The notes under the pieces were generated by a model. That model was given only the letters and a program-made list of their open reading frames with translations, searched no databases and was not told where the DNA came from. Below are positions 23,312 to 34,104 of a stretch of 64,000 nt of DNA, piece after piece. Origin of the DNA: Cocos nucifera (taxonomy: Eukaryota > Streptophyta > Magnoliopsida > Arecales > Arecaceae); the NCBI GenBank assembly GCA_006176705.1, contig QRFJ01000300.1, positions 1-64,000 of the forward strand. The letters run 5' to 3'. A program made the translations under genes and the position numbers. Within the stretch, counting starts at the first letter, position 1; each line of letters begins with the position of its first letter.

Positions 23312-24540
23312 ATAGTCTTCTAACTCTCGAGTTCAAAATTCGAAGGAAGAGAGTACAAAAAAGACGACCGCCGAAGTTTTTTTCTAGGCTCTGCATTCAT
23401 TGAGGTTGAAACTCAGAAAAGATCTTATCTTCTTCTAAATTTGAAGCTTGGGGGAGATCTTATCTTCAGTCGAGGTTGAAACTCAGAAAAAATCTTATCT
23501 TTTGTTGAGGTTGAAGCTTGGAGGAGATCTTATCTCCGATCGAGGTTGAAATTTAGAGGAAGATCTTATCTCCTGTTGAGGTTGAAGCTCAGAAGAGATC
23601 TTATCTCCGATCGAGGTTGAAGGAGATCTCATCTCCTGTTGAAGTTGAAGCTTGGAGGAGATCTTATCTTCAACTGAGGTTGTAGGAGATCTCATCTTCT
23701 ATTGAAGTTGAAGCTCGGAAGAGATGTTATCTCCAACCAAGGTTGTAAGAGATTTTATCTCCTATTGAGGTTGAAGGAGATTCTATTTTCTGTTGAAGCT
23801 CGAGGAAGATCTTATCTCCAGCCAAGATTGTAGAAGATCTTATCTCCTCCTATTCCTAATGAGTTGTGGGGGCACATAAGGATCGTTGTCGGGGCCTCTC
23901 TCCTCATCTCGTCTAAAATGAACGAGACCTTTGACTTTGCTCATGTTAGGATGAGGTTCTCCTCCTATTTCTAATGGACTGTAGGGACACATTAGGGCCA
24001 TTGTCAGGGCCTCTCCCCTCATCTCGTCTAAAATAAATGAGGCCTTCGACTTTGCTCACGTTAGGATAAGGTTCTTCTCCTATTCCTAATGGACTGTAGG
24101 AGCACATAAGGGTCGTTGTTGAGACCTCTCCCCTCATTTCATCTAAAATGAACGAGGTCTTCAACTTTGCTCATGTTAGGATGAGGTTCTCCTCCTGTTC
24201 CTAACAGACTGTAGGGGCACATAAGGGCCCTTGTCGGGGCCTCTTCCCTCATCTCGTCTAAAATGAACGAGGCCTTCGACTTTGCTTACGTTAGGATGAG
24301 GTTTTCCTCCTGTTTCTAACGGGCTATAGGAGCACATTAGGACCATTGTTAGGGCCTCTCCCCTTATCTCGTCTAAAATAAATGAGACCTTCGACTTTGC
24401 TCACGTTAGGATAAGGTTCTCCTCCTATTCCTAACGGATTGTAGAAGCATATAAGTGCCATTGTCGGGGCCTCTCCCCTCATCTCATTTAAAATGAACGA
24501 GGTCTTCGACTTGCTCATGTTAGAATGAGGTTCTCCTCCT
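23312..24540 (-). repeat. Element B 3' tandem arrays
   Basis: Two arrays. 23380-23850 has irregular repeats of GGAGATCTTATCTCC with GAGGTTGAAGCT, spaced about 30-60 bp. 23850-24540 has about six copies of a unit near 115-120 bp containing GTTAGGATGAGGTTCTCCTC, CTAATGGACTGTAGGGGCAC and CTCGTCTAAAATGAACGAGG. The same two arrays, inverted, occur in A (27540-28960) and C (34105-35400). Confidence 0.9.
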
Positions 24541-24616
24541 ATTCCTAATATGGCTACTTTTGATTGCTTCTTTTCTATCGTCACATAGTTTTTGCACCAA
24601 GAAAAAATAATATTGA

Positions 24617-25663
24617 TGTTGGGGATAAACCTGCTTTCACCGAAGTCTAGTCTGATGCTTAGCCTAATGCAACTGATAATCATGGAAGAGTTTTGATCGA
24701 AAATTCTTCCTCCAGCAGACGAACCCCTCCTGGACTCCTCCAGCGATCGATCTCCTCCAGCAGCCAAACTCCATCCAAACTTCTTCAGAAGCCAAATTTC
24801 TTTTGAACTTCTCCTTCAGTCGGATTCCTCCAGGAGTTGAACTCCTTCTGGACTACTCCTTCAATCGAATTCCTCCAAGAGCCAAATTTCTTTCAAACTT
24901 CTCCTTTAGTTGGATTCTCTTTCTGAACTTCTCCTTCATTCGAATTCCTCTAGGAGCTGAACTCCTTTCAGACTTCTCCTTCAGTTGGATTCCTTTAGGA
25001 GCCAAACTCCTTCCAAACTTCTCCTTCGATCGAATTTCTCCAGGAGCCAAATTTCTTTCGGACTTCTGCTTCAGTCGGATTCCTTCAGGAGCCAAACTCC
25101 TACCGAACTTCTCATTCGATCAGATTCCTTCAAGAGTCGAACTCCTTCCGAACTTCTCCTTTGATCGGATTTTTCTAAGAGCTGAACTCCTATTGGACTT
25201 GTCCTTCAGTCGAATTCCTTCAGGAGCCGAACTCCTTCTGAACTTCTCCTTCAGCCAAACTTCTCCATCAGTCGAACTCCTCCAATTAAACTTCTCCATC
25301 AGTCAGACTCCTTCTGGACTTCTTCATCAGTCGAACTCCATCCGGATTCCTCCAGCGAATTACTTTCAGATTTTAAGTAGTATTCCTTCCGGATGATCCC
25401 CTCTAGCCGTATTTTCTTTAGAAGTCCGAACTTCTTTGGAATTGACATACGTCAAAGCTCTCTTCTCCTGTCCAAAACTCTACTGAATCCTTTCCTGAGC
25501 ACTCCATTCCTATTGGCCAAAAGAGCTGACTTGAGCATCAGAGGATCCTGTCGGAGCCACCACCACTGACTTTGGGCGGAACTTTGTTTTGCAGGTCACC
25601 GACGATGACCTCTTCTTCCTCAACTTCTGCTCGATCTGGCATCTATCTGATTCTACACTAATA
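24617..25663 (+). repeat. Element A 5' LTR
   Basis: 1047 bp, from TGTTGGGGATAAACC to CTACACTAATA. Positions 24790-25350 are tandem copies of a 45-bp unit (consensus near GGAGCCGAACTCCTTCCGAA followed by CTTCTCCTTCAGTCGGATTC). Confidence 0.9.
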
Positions 25664-25690
25664 GAATTGATGCTAGAGGAAGGATCCTCT
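25664..25690 (+). other. Element A primer-site region
   Basis: GAATTGATGCTAGAGGAAGG directly follows the LTR. The same place in C reads GGATTGACGCTAGAGGAAGA and in B AAATTGGCGCTAGAGAAAGG, so the ancestral site was close to TTGGCGCTAGAGGAAGGGC. I do not assign the tRNA. Confidence 0.6.
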
Positions 25691-25797
25691 ATTTTTGAGG
25701 TATCTTTGTTCTTAAAGAAGTGCTCAGCCAATCCTATGGATCTTCTTCTTTAAGGTCCATCTCCATCCTCTCCCTCAATCCCAAGAAATGCCTTCAA

Positions 25798-27330
25798 AGA
25801 AGATGACTATCCGAAGATTTACCGCTTCTACCAACAGATCCGAACCAGACCCATCCGTTCCTGCTCCAACATCGGTGCTTCAACCTCCTCCTCCATCGGT
25901 GGTCATGCTAGATTCGGAGTAGTTTAACCTACTGATGCAGTGAATTCAGGGCCTCACCGAGATGGTGCAAGCCATGCGGTAGCTTTTGGTGGTGATTCCA
26001 TCAGAAAATCCACCATCAGGATATCAGAAATCGATCCTAAAGAAGAGCACTTAGGCTAGCATACCCGTTGCCCTTGGAAAGAAAAAATAGAGAGTAGAGG
26101 ATCCTTGTTTAGATCATGATTCTTCTCCGAAAGAGACCTTCTTCATCTACAATCGAAAGTCTTCCAAGATCAGCGATCGAGATGACGTCCTCGATCAGAA
26201 ACTATGAAAAATGGATCGACGGATTGAGGAACTCCACCACATCGCCCCAGCTCACCATGATGATGTCTTCACCGATCTTCCTTTCTCTCCTCGAATTATG
26301 CAAGAGCCCATTCCGTCAAACTTCAAGATCTCCCAATTTGAAAGCTACGATGGAATCTTTGATCCGATCGATCATCTAGAGGCCTTTCGGATCATGATGC
26401 TGCTCCATGGCACACCAGATGCCATCTTATGCCAAGCTTTTTTGTCTACCTTGAAGGAAGCAGTAAGAAACTGATACTCGATGTTGAGGTCAGGTACGAT
26501 CTTCTTCTTCGATTAGATGAGCCATCAGTTTGCAGCTCACTTTGTCAGCAGTCGACGTCTATGCTGAGGTTTGGATTTTCTGATGAATATCAAGCAGAAG
26601 GAGGGAGAATCTATCTAGGCTTATGTCATTCGATTTAATGCTGCTGCATTAGAGGTTTGGAACCTCGACCAGTCTATTACAATGGCCGCACTCAAGGGCG
26701 GCCTTCGAAAAAATGATTTGCTATTCTCTCTTGAGAAGAAGTACCCTAGGGACTTTGCCAGTCTGCTAGCTCGGACTGAGGGATATGCCCAAATGGAAGA
26801 AGCCTTTAAATTAAAAGATGAGGAAGCCATAGAAGAGCGGCAGACGGGCGAGTCTAATAAACTCGTAACTGATAGAGGATCAAATAAAGTCCGACCATGC
26901 TCATGGACTCCTTCAGAGCGTAAGCAAGCCTGAACTTCTTCTCGAGTTCATCGTCAAAGAAGCCCCGACAGAAGGGTGCGAAGAAGTTTTTCCCCTAGAA
27001 GAAGAATTATGATCTCCCCTAAACAAGCGCAATCAGAGCAGGTACTGTTTGTATCATCATGATCATGACCACGATATTGAAGAATGCATTCAGCTCCAAG
27101 ATGAAATCGAGGAGCTCATCAAAAAAGGTCGACTGGATCGATTCCTCAGACGCCAGCCTAAAGCAAGTGAAGATCGGTCGAGGGCACTATCGCAGCCAGA
27201 ACCACCAAGAAGGGAGGAACAGCAAGAAGATCGGCCATCTCTCGACATCATCAACACTATCTCTGGAGGACTTAGTGCTTCAGCGAGCCACCATCTCTCG
27301 ACCTCAGAGCTAGAAAAAGCTTGTCCCAAA
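25798..27330 (+). pseudogene. Element A gag
   Basis: Starts at the ATG at 25798 (MPSKKMTIRRF). After several stops and shifts it gives a Gypsy gag core at 26211-26474: FSPRIMQEPIPSNFKISQFE, then FDPIDHLEAFRIMMLLHGTP and DAILCQAFLSTLKEAV. The second half (26651-26933) has MAALKGGLRKNDLLFSLEKK and FASLLARTEGYAQMEEAFKL. The C-terminal part (27049-27330) reads HHDHDHDIEECIQLQDEIEE, the last half of the usual nucleic-acid-binding stretch. It runs directly into integrase sequence at about 27332. At least four in-frame stops. Confidence 0.82.
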
Positions 27331-27331
27331 T

Positions 27332-27454
27332 TGGGAAGACCCGTATGAAATAGAGAAGGTTATCCAGCCCAGAGTTTATCGTCTGAAGGAGCTCGGAGGA
27401 ACAATGCTCCCACGATCTTGGAATTCAAAAAATCTAAGAATGTGCTACCAGTAA
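27332..27454 (+). pseudogene. Integrase C-terminal tail fused to gag (element A)
   Basis: Encodes WEDPYEIEKVIQPRVYRLKE, then LGGTMLPRSWNSKNLRMCYQ and a stop. This is the normal last segment of a Gypsy integrase (pattern W-G-P-Y-x-V ... G-x-Y-x-L ... LPRxWN-x-x-LRxYY). Everything from protease to the integrase core is missing between this and gag. The same fusion occurs in B (about 30285-30410) and C (about 33905-34022). Confidence 0.85.
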
Positions 27455-27539
27455 TTTTTTTTTAATAAAACTTCTTCATTTCAACATTATTGTCTCTTGG
27501 GATAAAAACTATGTGATGACAGGAAAGAAGCAATCGAAA

Positions 27540-28960
27540 GTGGCCATATTAGGAACAGGAGGAGAATCTCATCCTAACATGATCAAGTCGAAGATCTTCG
27601 ATTATTTAAGACAGGAGAAGGAGAGAGGACCATTCAATGGTCCATCTATGCCCCTAGTGCCATGTTAGGAATAGGAGGAGAACCTTGTTTTAACATGAGC
27701 AGGTCAAAGACCTCCAGTTATTTAACATAGGAGGAGGGGAGAGGCTCATTCAACGATTCATTTATGCTCCTAGTGCCATGTTAGGAACAGAAGGAGAACT
27801 TCATTCTAACATGAGCAAGTCGAAGACCTCCGATTATTTAAGACATGAGGAGGGGAGAGACCCATTCAACGGTCCATTTGTGCCCCTAGTGCCATGTTAG
27901 GAACAGAAGGAGAACCTCGTCCTAACATGAGCAAGTCGAAGATCTCTGGTTATTTAAGACAAGAGGAGAGGAGAGGCCCATACAACAGTCCTAATGTACC
28001 CCTACAACTCGTTAGAAGTAGGAGGAGAACCTCGTCCTAACATGAGCAAAGTCGAAGGCCTCATTCATTTAAGATGAGGTGAGAAGAGAGGCCCGACAAC
28101 GGCCTTTATATATCCCTACAGTCCGTTAGGAATAGGAGGAGAACCTCATCCTAACATGAGCAAAATCGAAGGCCCCATTCATTTTAGATGAGGTGAGAAG
28201 AGATGCCCCAACAATGATCCTTATGTGCCCCCACAGCTCATTAGGAATAGGAGGAGAACCTCATCCTAACATGAGCAAAGTCGAAGGCTCCGTTCATTTT
28301 AGACGAGGTAAGAAGAGAGATCCCGACAATGATCCTTATATGCCTCTACAGCTCGTTAGAAATAGGAGGAGAACCTCATTCTAATGTGAGCAAAGTCGAG
28401 GGCCTCATTCATTTTAGACGAGATAAGAAGAGAGACCCCAACTCGGCTGGAGATAAGATCTTCTTCGAGCTTCAACTTCAATAGGAGATAAGATCTTCTT
28501 CAACCTCGGTTGGAGATAAGATCTCCTTCGAACTTCAACTTTAACGTCAATAGGAGATAAGATCTCCTTCAACCTCGATTGGAGATAAGATCTCTCCCGA
28601 GCTTCAACGTCAACCTCAATAGGAGATAAGATCTTTTTCAACCTCTATTGAAGATAAGATCTCCTCCGAGCTTCAACTTCAACATCAATAGGAGATAAGA
28701 TTTTCTTCAATCTCGGTTGGAGATAAGATCCCCTCAAGCTTCAACGTCAATAGGGGATAAGATCTCCTTCATCCTCGGCTGAAGATAAGATCTCCTCCGA
28801 GCTTCAACGTCAATGTCAATAGAAGTTAAGATCTTCTTTAACCTCGATTGGAGATAAGATCTCCTCCAAGCTTCAACATCAACTTCAATAGGAGATAAGA
28901 TCTCCTTCAACCTGGACAGAAGATAAGATCTCCTCTGAGCTTCAACCTCAATAGGTGCAG
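27540..28960 (+). repeat. Element A 3' tandem arrays
   Basis: 27540-28430: repeats of about 115-120 bp with AGGAGGAGAACCTCATCCTA and ACATGAGCAAAGTCGAAGGC; one sub-type has ATTTAAGACAGGAGGAGGGG, the other CATTTTAGACGAGGTGAGAA. 28430-28960: repeats of GGAGATAAGATCTCCTCCGA plus GCTTCAACTTCAATA, spacing 30-60 bp. Both are inverted relative to 23380-24540. Confidence 0.9.
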
Positions 28961-29038
28961 AGCCTGAAAAAGGATTTCGGTAGTCATCTTTTTGTACTCC
29001 CTTCTTTTAAATTTCGAATTCGAAAGTGGAAAGACTAT

Positions 29039-30260
29039 TGTTGGAGATAAACCCTGCTCTCGTCGAAGTCCAATCTGATGTTTAGCTTAATGCAACTGGT
29101 AATCATGGAAGAGCTTCGATCGAAAATTCTTCCTCCAATGGCCAAACCCCTCCTGAACTCCTCCAGCACTTGAACCCCTTTTGAACTCCTACAGCAGTCG
29201 AACTCCATCCAGACTTCTCTAGGAGCTGAATTTCTTTTGGACTTCTCCTTTAATCGGATTCCTTCAGGAGCCGAACTCCTTCTGGACTGCTTCTTCAATC
29301 GGATTTCTCTAGGAGCTGAATTCCTTCCAGACTTCTCCTTCAGTCAGATTCTCCTTTCGGACTTCTCCTTTATTCAGATTTCTCTAAGAGCTAAACTTCT
29401 TTCAGAATTCTCCTTTAGTCAGATTTCTTCAGGAGCCGAACTCCTTCCAAACTTCTCCTTCTGTTGGATTCCTCTAGGAGCCGAACTCTTATCGAATTTT
29501 TTCTTTGGTCGAATTCCTCCAGGAGCTAAATTTCTTTTGAACTTTTTCTTCAGTCAAATTTCTTTAGAAGCCAAACTCCTTTCGGACTTCTCCTTCAATC
29601 AGATTCCTCCAGGAGCCAAACTCCTACCGAACTTCTCCTTCAGTCGGATTCCTCCAGAAGCCGAACTCCTTCCAAACTTCTTCTTCAGTCGGATTTTTTT
29701 AGGAGCCAAACTTCTTTCGGACTTCTCCTTCGATCGGATTCCTTCAAGAGCCGAACTTCTACCAGACTTCTCCTTCAGTCGAATTTCTCTAGGAGCCAAA
29801 CTCCTTTTGGACTTTTTCTTTAATCAAACTTTTTCACTAGTCGAACTCCTCCAACTGAACTTCTCTACCAATCGAACTCCTTCTAAACTTCTCCATCAGT
29901 CGAACTTCTTTTGAACTTCTCCATCAGTCAAACTCCATCCGAATTTCTCCAGTGGCTTACTTTTAGATTTTAAGTAGTATTTCTCCCAGATGATCCCCTC
30001 TAGCCGTATTTTCTTTAGAAGTCCGAACTTCTCTAGAATTGACATACGATAAAGCTCTCTTCTTCTTTTCAAAATTTTGCTGAATTCTTTACTGAGCACT
30101 CCATTCCTATTGGCCAAAAGAGCTAACTTGATCTTCGAATGATCTTGCCGGAGCCGCCACCACTGACTCCAGGCAGAATTTTATTTTGTAGGTCACCGAC
30201 GGTAACCTCTTTTTCTTTAACTCTAGCTTGATCTGACGTCGACCAGATTCTACACCAGCA
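29039..30260 (+). repeat. Element A 3' LTR
   Basis: 1222 bp, from TGTTGGAGATAAACC to CTACACCAGCA. It is 175 bp longer than the 5' LTR, close to four 45-bp units; the array covers about 29200-29940. Outside the array the two LTRs align throughout. Confidence 0.9.
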
Positions 30261-31934
30261 GTTGAGATGGAGGAGTTTTATTAAAAAAAATTACTAGTAG
30301 TACATTCTCAGATTTTTTGAATTCTAAGATCGTGGGAGCATTGTTCCTTCGAGCTCCTTCAGATGATAAGCTCTGGACTGGACGACATTCTCTATTTCAT
30401 ATGAGCCTTTCCAATTTGAGGCAAGCTTTCTCTGGCTCTGAGGCTAAGAGATGGCAGCTCATCGAAGCATTAAGTCCCCTAGAGATAGTGTTGATGATGT
30501 CGAGAGGCGGTCGATCTACTTGTTGTTCCTCTCTTCTTAGTGGTTCTGACTGCGGTAGTGCCCTCAATCGATCTTTTTTTGCTTCAGACCGACATCTATG
30601 GAGCATTGAGGGGGGCGTAGTTGTGAAACCTTCTAGAAGAAGAACTTCATCGTGCCCTTCTGTCAAGACTTCTTTGACGACGAGCTTGAGGAGGAGTTTG
30701 GGCTTGCTTGTGCTCTGGGAGAACTTCATTCAGCCCTCCATTACCTATGGGTTTATTAGACTTGCCCGCCTGCCAATCTCCTGCAGCTTCCTCATCCTTC
30801 AATTTGAAGGTTTCTTCCACCTAGGCATATCCTTCAGTCCGAGCTAGCAGATTGGCAAAGTTTCTGGGGTACTTCTTCTCCAAGAAGAACATCAAATCAT
30901 TCTTCTGAAGGCCATTCTTGAGTGCGATCATTGCAATAGACTGGTCCAGATTTCGAACCTCTAATGCAACGGCATTAAATCGGATGACATAAGTTTGGAT
31001 AGATTCTTCCTTCTTCTACTTGATATTCATTAGAGAATTCGAATCTCAACACGGATGTCGGCTGCTGACGAAATAAGCCACAAACTAATGGCTCATCTGA
31101 TCAAAAAAGAAGATCGTACCCCACTTCAACATCGAGTATCAGTTTCTTGCTGCTCTCTTTAAGATAGATCGAAAATCTCGATATAAGATGGTGTCTGGTA
31201 CGCCATGGAGCAGCATCATGATCCGAAAGGCCTTCAGATGATTGATCGAATTAGAGGTTCCATCGTAGCTTTCAAATTAGGAAAGCTTGAAGCTCGACAG
31301 GATATACTCTTATATAATCTTCTGAGAAAAAGGAGGATCAATGCAAATATTATTACCGTATGAGGAGAGAGTATGACGGAGCTTTTTGATTCATCGGCTC
31401 ATTTTCTAGAGCCTTTAATTCAGGAGATTTTCATGATCATCGATCTTTAGAGTTTTCTGATGGAATGAAGGCAAATCTCCCCCTTAGGTCGAGCCATAGT
31501 CTGAGCAAAGGCTCGCCATCCTCTGCTTCACCTTTTTGAAGGTTACCGATCGGCTAGCCCAAGTCGGCTATCCTCCGATCGAATCATGGAGCTTCGAAGA
31601 AGTCTGCTCCAGTTGAATTGATGTCGGAGCCTGATGATGTATGGTCTGCACCACCTCTATAAGATCACGAACCTATTGGATTAGTAGGTTGAACTATCAC
31701 ACATCCACCATGGCTGTAGATGGCGCTTGAGTTACAGGAGCTAAAGCGGGAGTTGATAAATCTGGATGAAATTTGGCTGCAGAGGTCGTTGATCACCATG
31801 TCGAAGCTTTGCTGAGAGATATTTTTTTTAGAAAGAATTCTAAAGAGAAAGAAGAGAGATCGCTGCTGAGTACTCTTTTAAGAATAAGAGAACTTAAGGA
31901 ATAGAGGTGCCCTTTCTCTAGCGCCAATTTTATT
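30261..31934 (-). pseudogene. Element B integrase tail and gag
   Basis: Continuation of element B after the A insertion, minus strand. The integrase tail complement is at about 30285-30410. The gag C-terminal part (30397-30729) shows RPPLDIINTIS and SEPEKACLKL. The gag core runs on towards 31450 as broken frames, with the complement of ATGATGCTGCTCCATGGCG at about 31200-31217. Many stops. Confidence 0.75.
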
Positions 31935-32368
31935 AGTGCAGAATCTGGTTGATGCTGGATCGAGTTGGAGTTGAGGAAGAAGAGGTCGCCACATGGCCCC
32001 ACTATCGGATGGTTACGACTGTCATTTATCAGTCTATTACGAGCGACACCTCTTTCCATAATAAATTCCATATGGCCCTAAGGGACTCATGACTGAATGG
32101 TTACGGCTATACAAGCTCCGTCTATAAAAAAAGATCCTCTAGATACGTTTTCTGAAAGCTCTTTTCTTCTTTCCAAAATTTTACTGAATTCTTGTCTGAG
32201 CACTTTATTTCTATTAGCCGGAAGAGCTGACTTGATCGTCGGAGGGTCCTATCAGAGCCACCACCACCGACTTTGGATGAAACTTTATTTTGCAGATCAC
32301 CGATGGCGATCTCTTCTTTCTCAACTCCAGCTCGATCCGATATCAATCAAATTCTGCACTAACAGGAT
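31935..32368. repeat. Head-to-head junction of two truncated Gypsy LTRs
   Basis: 31935-31975 is the end of an LTR in minus orientation (TATTAGTGCAGAATCTGG through GAAGAAGAGG). From about 31980 to 32368 the same LTR type runs in plus orientation, starting mid-LTR, and ends TTCTGCACTAACA. The outer ends therefore form a 45-bp inverted repeat (31938-31980 against 32318-32366). Neither LTR has its own U3 start. Confidence 0.75.
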
Positions 32369-32489
32369 TGACGCTAGAGGAAGAGCCCTCTATTTCTGAG
32401 GTATTCTTATTCTTAAAGGAGTACTCAATTAATCCTATGGATCTTCTTCTTCAAGATTCATCTCCATCCTCTTCCTCAATCCCAAGAAA

Positions 32490-33900
32490 TACCTTCAAAG
32501 AAGGTGATTATCTAAAGATCTACCGCTTCTGCCATCAGATCTGAGCCAGATCCATCCATTCTTACTCCATCATCGGTGCTTCAACCTCCTCCTCCACCGA
32601 CAACCATGGTAGATCTGAAGCAGTTTAACCTACTGATGCAGCGGATTCAGGGTCTCATCGAAATGGTGTAGGCCATGCGGCAGCCTTCGGTGGTGATTCT
32701 ACCAAAAAACCTGCCATCGAGATGTTAGAAATCGATCCCAAGAAGGAGCACTTGGGCTAGCATACCTGTCGCCCCTGGGAAAGAAAAATAAAAGCAGAGG
32801 ATGCTTGTTCAGACATTGATTCTTCTCCGGAAGAGACCTTCCCCATCTACAATCGAAAGCCTTCCAAGATCTATGATTGAGATGATATCCTCGATCAGAA
32901 ACTATGGAAGATGGATCGATGGATTGAGAAACTCTGCCACGTCGTCCTAGCTCACCATGATGATGTCCACACCGATTCCTCTTTTTCTCCTCGAATTATG
33001 CAAGAGCTCATTCGGCCAAACTTCAAGCTCTCCCAATTTGAAAGCTATGATAGAATCTCTGATCCAGTCGATCATCTGGAGGCCTTCCGAATCATGATGC
33101 TGCTCCATGGTGCACCAGACGCCATCTTATGCTGAGCTTTCCTGTCTACCTTAAAAGGAGAAGCAAGAAACTGATACTCAGCACCTAAGTCGGGTACCAT
33201 CTTTTTCTTCGATTAAATGAGTCATCAGTTTGCGGCTCGCTTCATCAGCAGCCGACGTCCCCATCGAGGTTCGAATTTTCTAATGAATTTCAAGTAGAAG
33301 GAGGAAGAATCTATCCGGGCTTATATCATCTGATTTAATGCTGCTGCATTGGAGGTCTGAAATCTAGACCAGTCTATTGCAATGGCCACACTGAAGGGCG
33401 ATCTTTAGAAGAATAATTTATTATTCTCTAGGGAGAAGAAGTACCCTAGGAACTTTGTTGATTTGCTAGCTCGGGCTGATGGATATGCTCAAGTGGAAGA
33501 AGCCTTCAAGTTGAAGGATGAGGAAGCTGCAGGAGAGCGACGGGCGGACGAGTCTAATAAATCCATAGCTGATGAAGGGCCAAATAAAGTTTGGCCATGC
33601 TCATGGACTCCCCCAGAGTGCAAGCGAGTCCGAACTCTTCTTCGAGCTCATCGTCAAAGAAGCTCCGATAGAAGGACATGATGAAATTCTCCCTCTAAAA
33701 GGTTTCATAACTACGTCCTCCTCAATGCTCCATAGACATCGATCTGAAGTAAGAGAAGATTGGCCGAGAGCACTACCGTAGTCAGAACCATCAAGGAGAT
33801 TGACCGTCTCTCGACATCATCAACACTATCTCTAGGAGACTTAGTGCTTCGGTGAGCAGCCATCTCTTAGCCTCAGAGCTAGAAAAAGCTTGCCCCAAAT
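32490..33900 (+). pseudogene. Element C gag
   Basis: Core at 32911-33135: LCHVVLAHHDDVHTDSSFSP, then MQELIRPNFKLSQFESYDRI and DHLEAFRIMMLLHGAPDAIL followed by a stop. The C-terminal half at 33463-33681 contains LARADGYAQVEEAFKLKDEE. It is closely similar to element A gag, with a different set of stops, so the two decayed separately. Confidence 0.8.
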
Positions 33901-34104
33901 TGAAAAGTCCCATATGAAATAGAGAAGGTTGTTCGGTCCGGAGCTTATTGCCTGAAGGAGCTCGGAGGAACAACGCTCCCACGATCTTAGAATTTAGAAA
34001 ATCTGAGAATGTACTGTCAGTAATTTTTCTTCAATAAAACTCCTCCATTTCAATATTATTATTTCTTGGTATAAAAACTATGTGATGATAGGAAAGAAGC
34101 AATC

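Larger units (their letters stand above)
24617..30260 (+). mobile_element. Gypsy gag-only element A (nested in B)
   Basis: Complete 5.6-kb element. 5' LTR 24617-25663, primer site from 25664, broken gag 25798-27330, last part of integrase 27332-27454, 3' arrays 27540-28960, 3' LTR 29039-30260. The target duplication is ATTGA (24612-24616) against GTTGA (30261-30265), four of five bases. The left flank (24540-24616) and right flank (from 30261) are adjacent parts of element B, which confirms the insertion. It fits the class of non-autonomous plant retroelements that keep only gag (TR-GAG type). The gag sequence suggests the Tat group of Gypsy, an inference. Confidence 0.88.
22296..31975 (-). 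mobile_element. Gypsy gag-only element B, interrupted by A
   Basis: On the minus strand. The 3' LTR is 22296-23311, then 3' tandem arrays run to about 24540. The interior is broken at 24616 by element A and resumes at 30261 with the integrase tail, then gag. The primer site (complement of AATTGGCGCTAGAGAAAGG, about 31918-31936) ends at the beginning of a 5' LTR of which only about 40 bases remain (31935-31975) before the junction with element C. Like A and C it lacks protease, reverse transcriptase and most of integrase. Confidence 0.8.

Noticed and set aside
24803..25396. Open frame of 197 codons with a 15-residue repeat (similar 225-codon frame at 29237-29914 and shorter ones on the opposite strand)
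   Set aside because: It lies wholly in LTR tandem repeats of 45 bp. Frames stay open on both strands only because the unit is a multiple of three. No start context or homology.
27540..28960. Regularly spaced direct repeats that look like a CRISPR array (also 23380-24540 and 34105-35400)
   Set aside because: There are no unique spacers: the whole period is repeated, units are diverged, and they belong to the 3' region of Gypsy elements in a plant genome.
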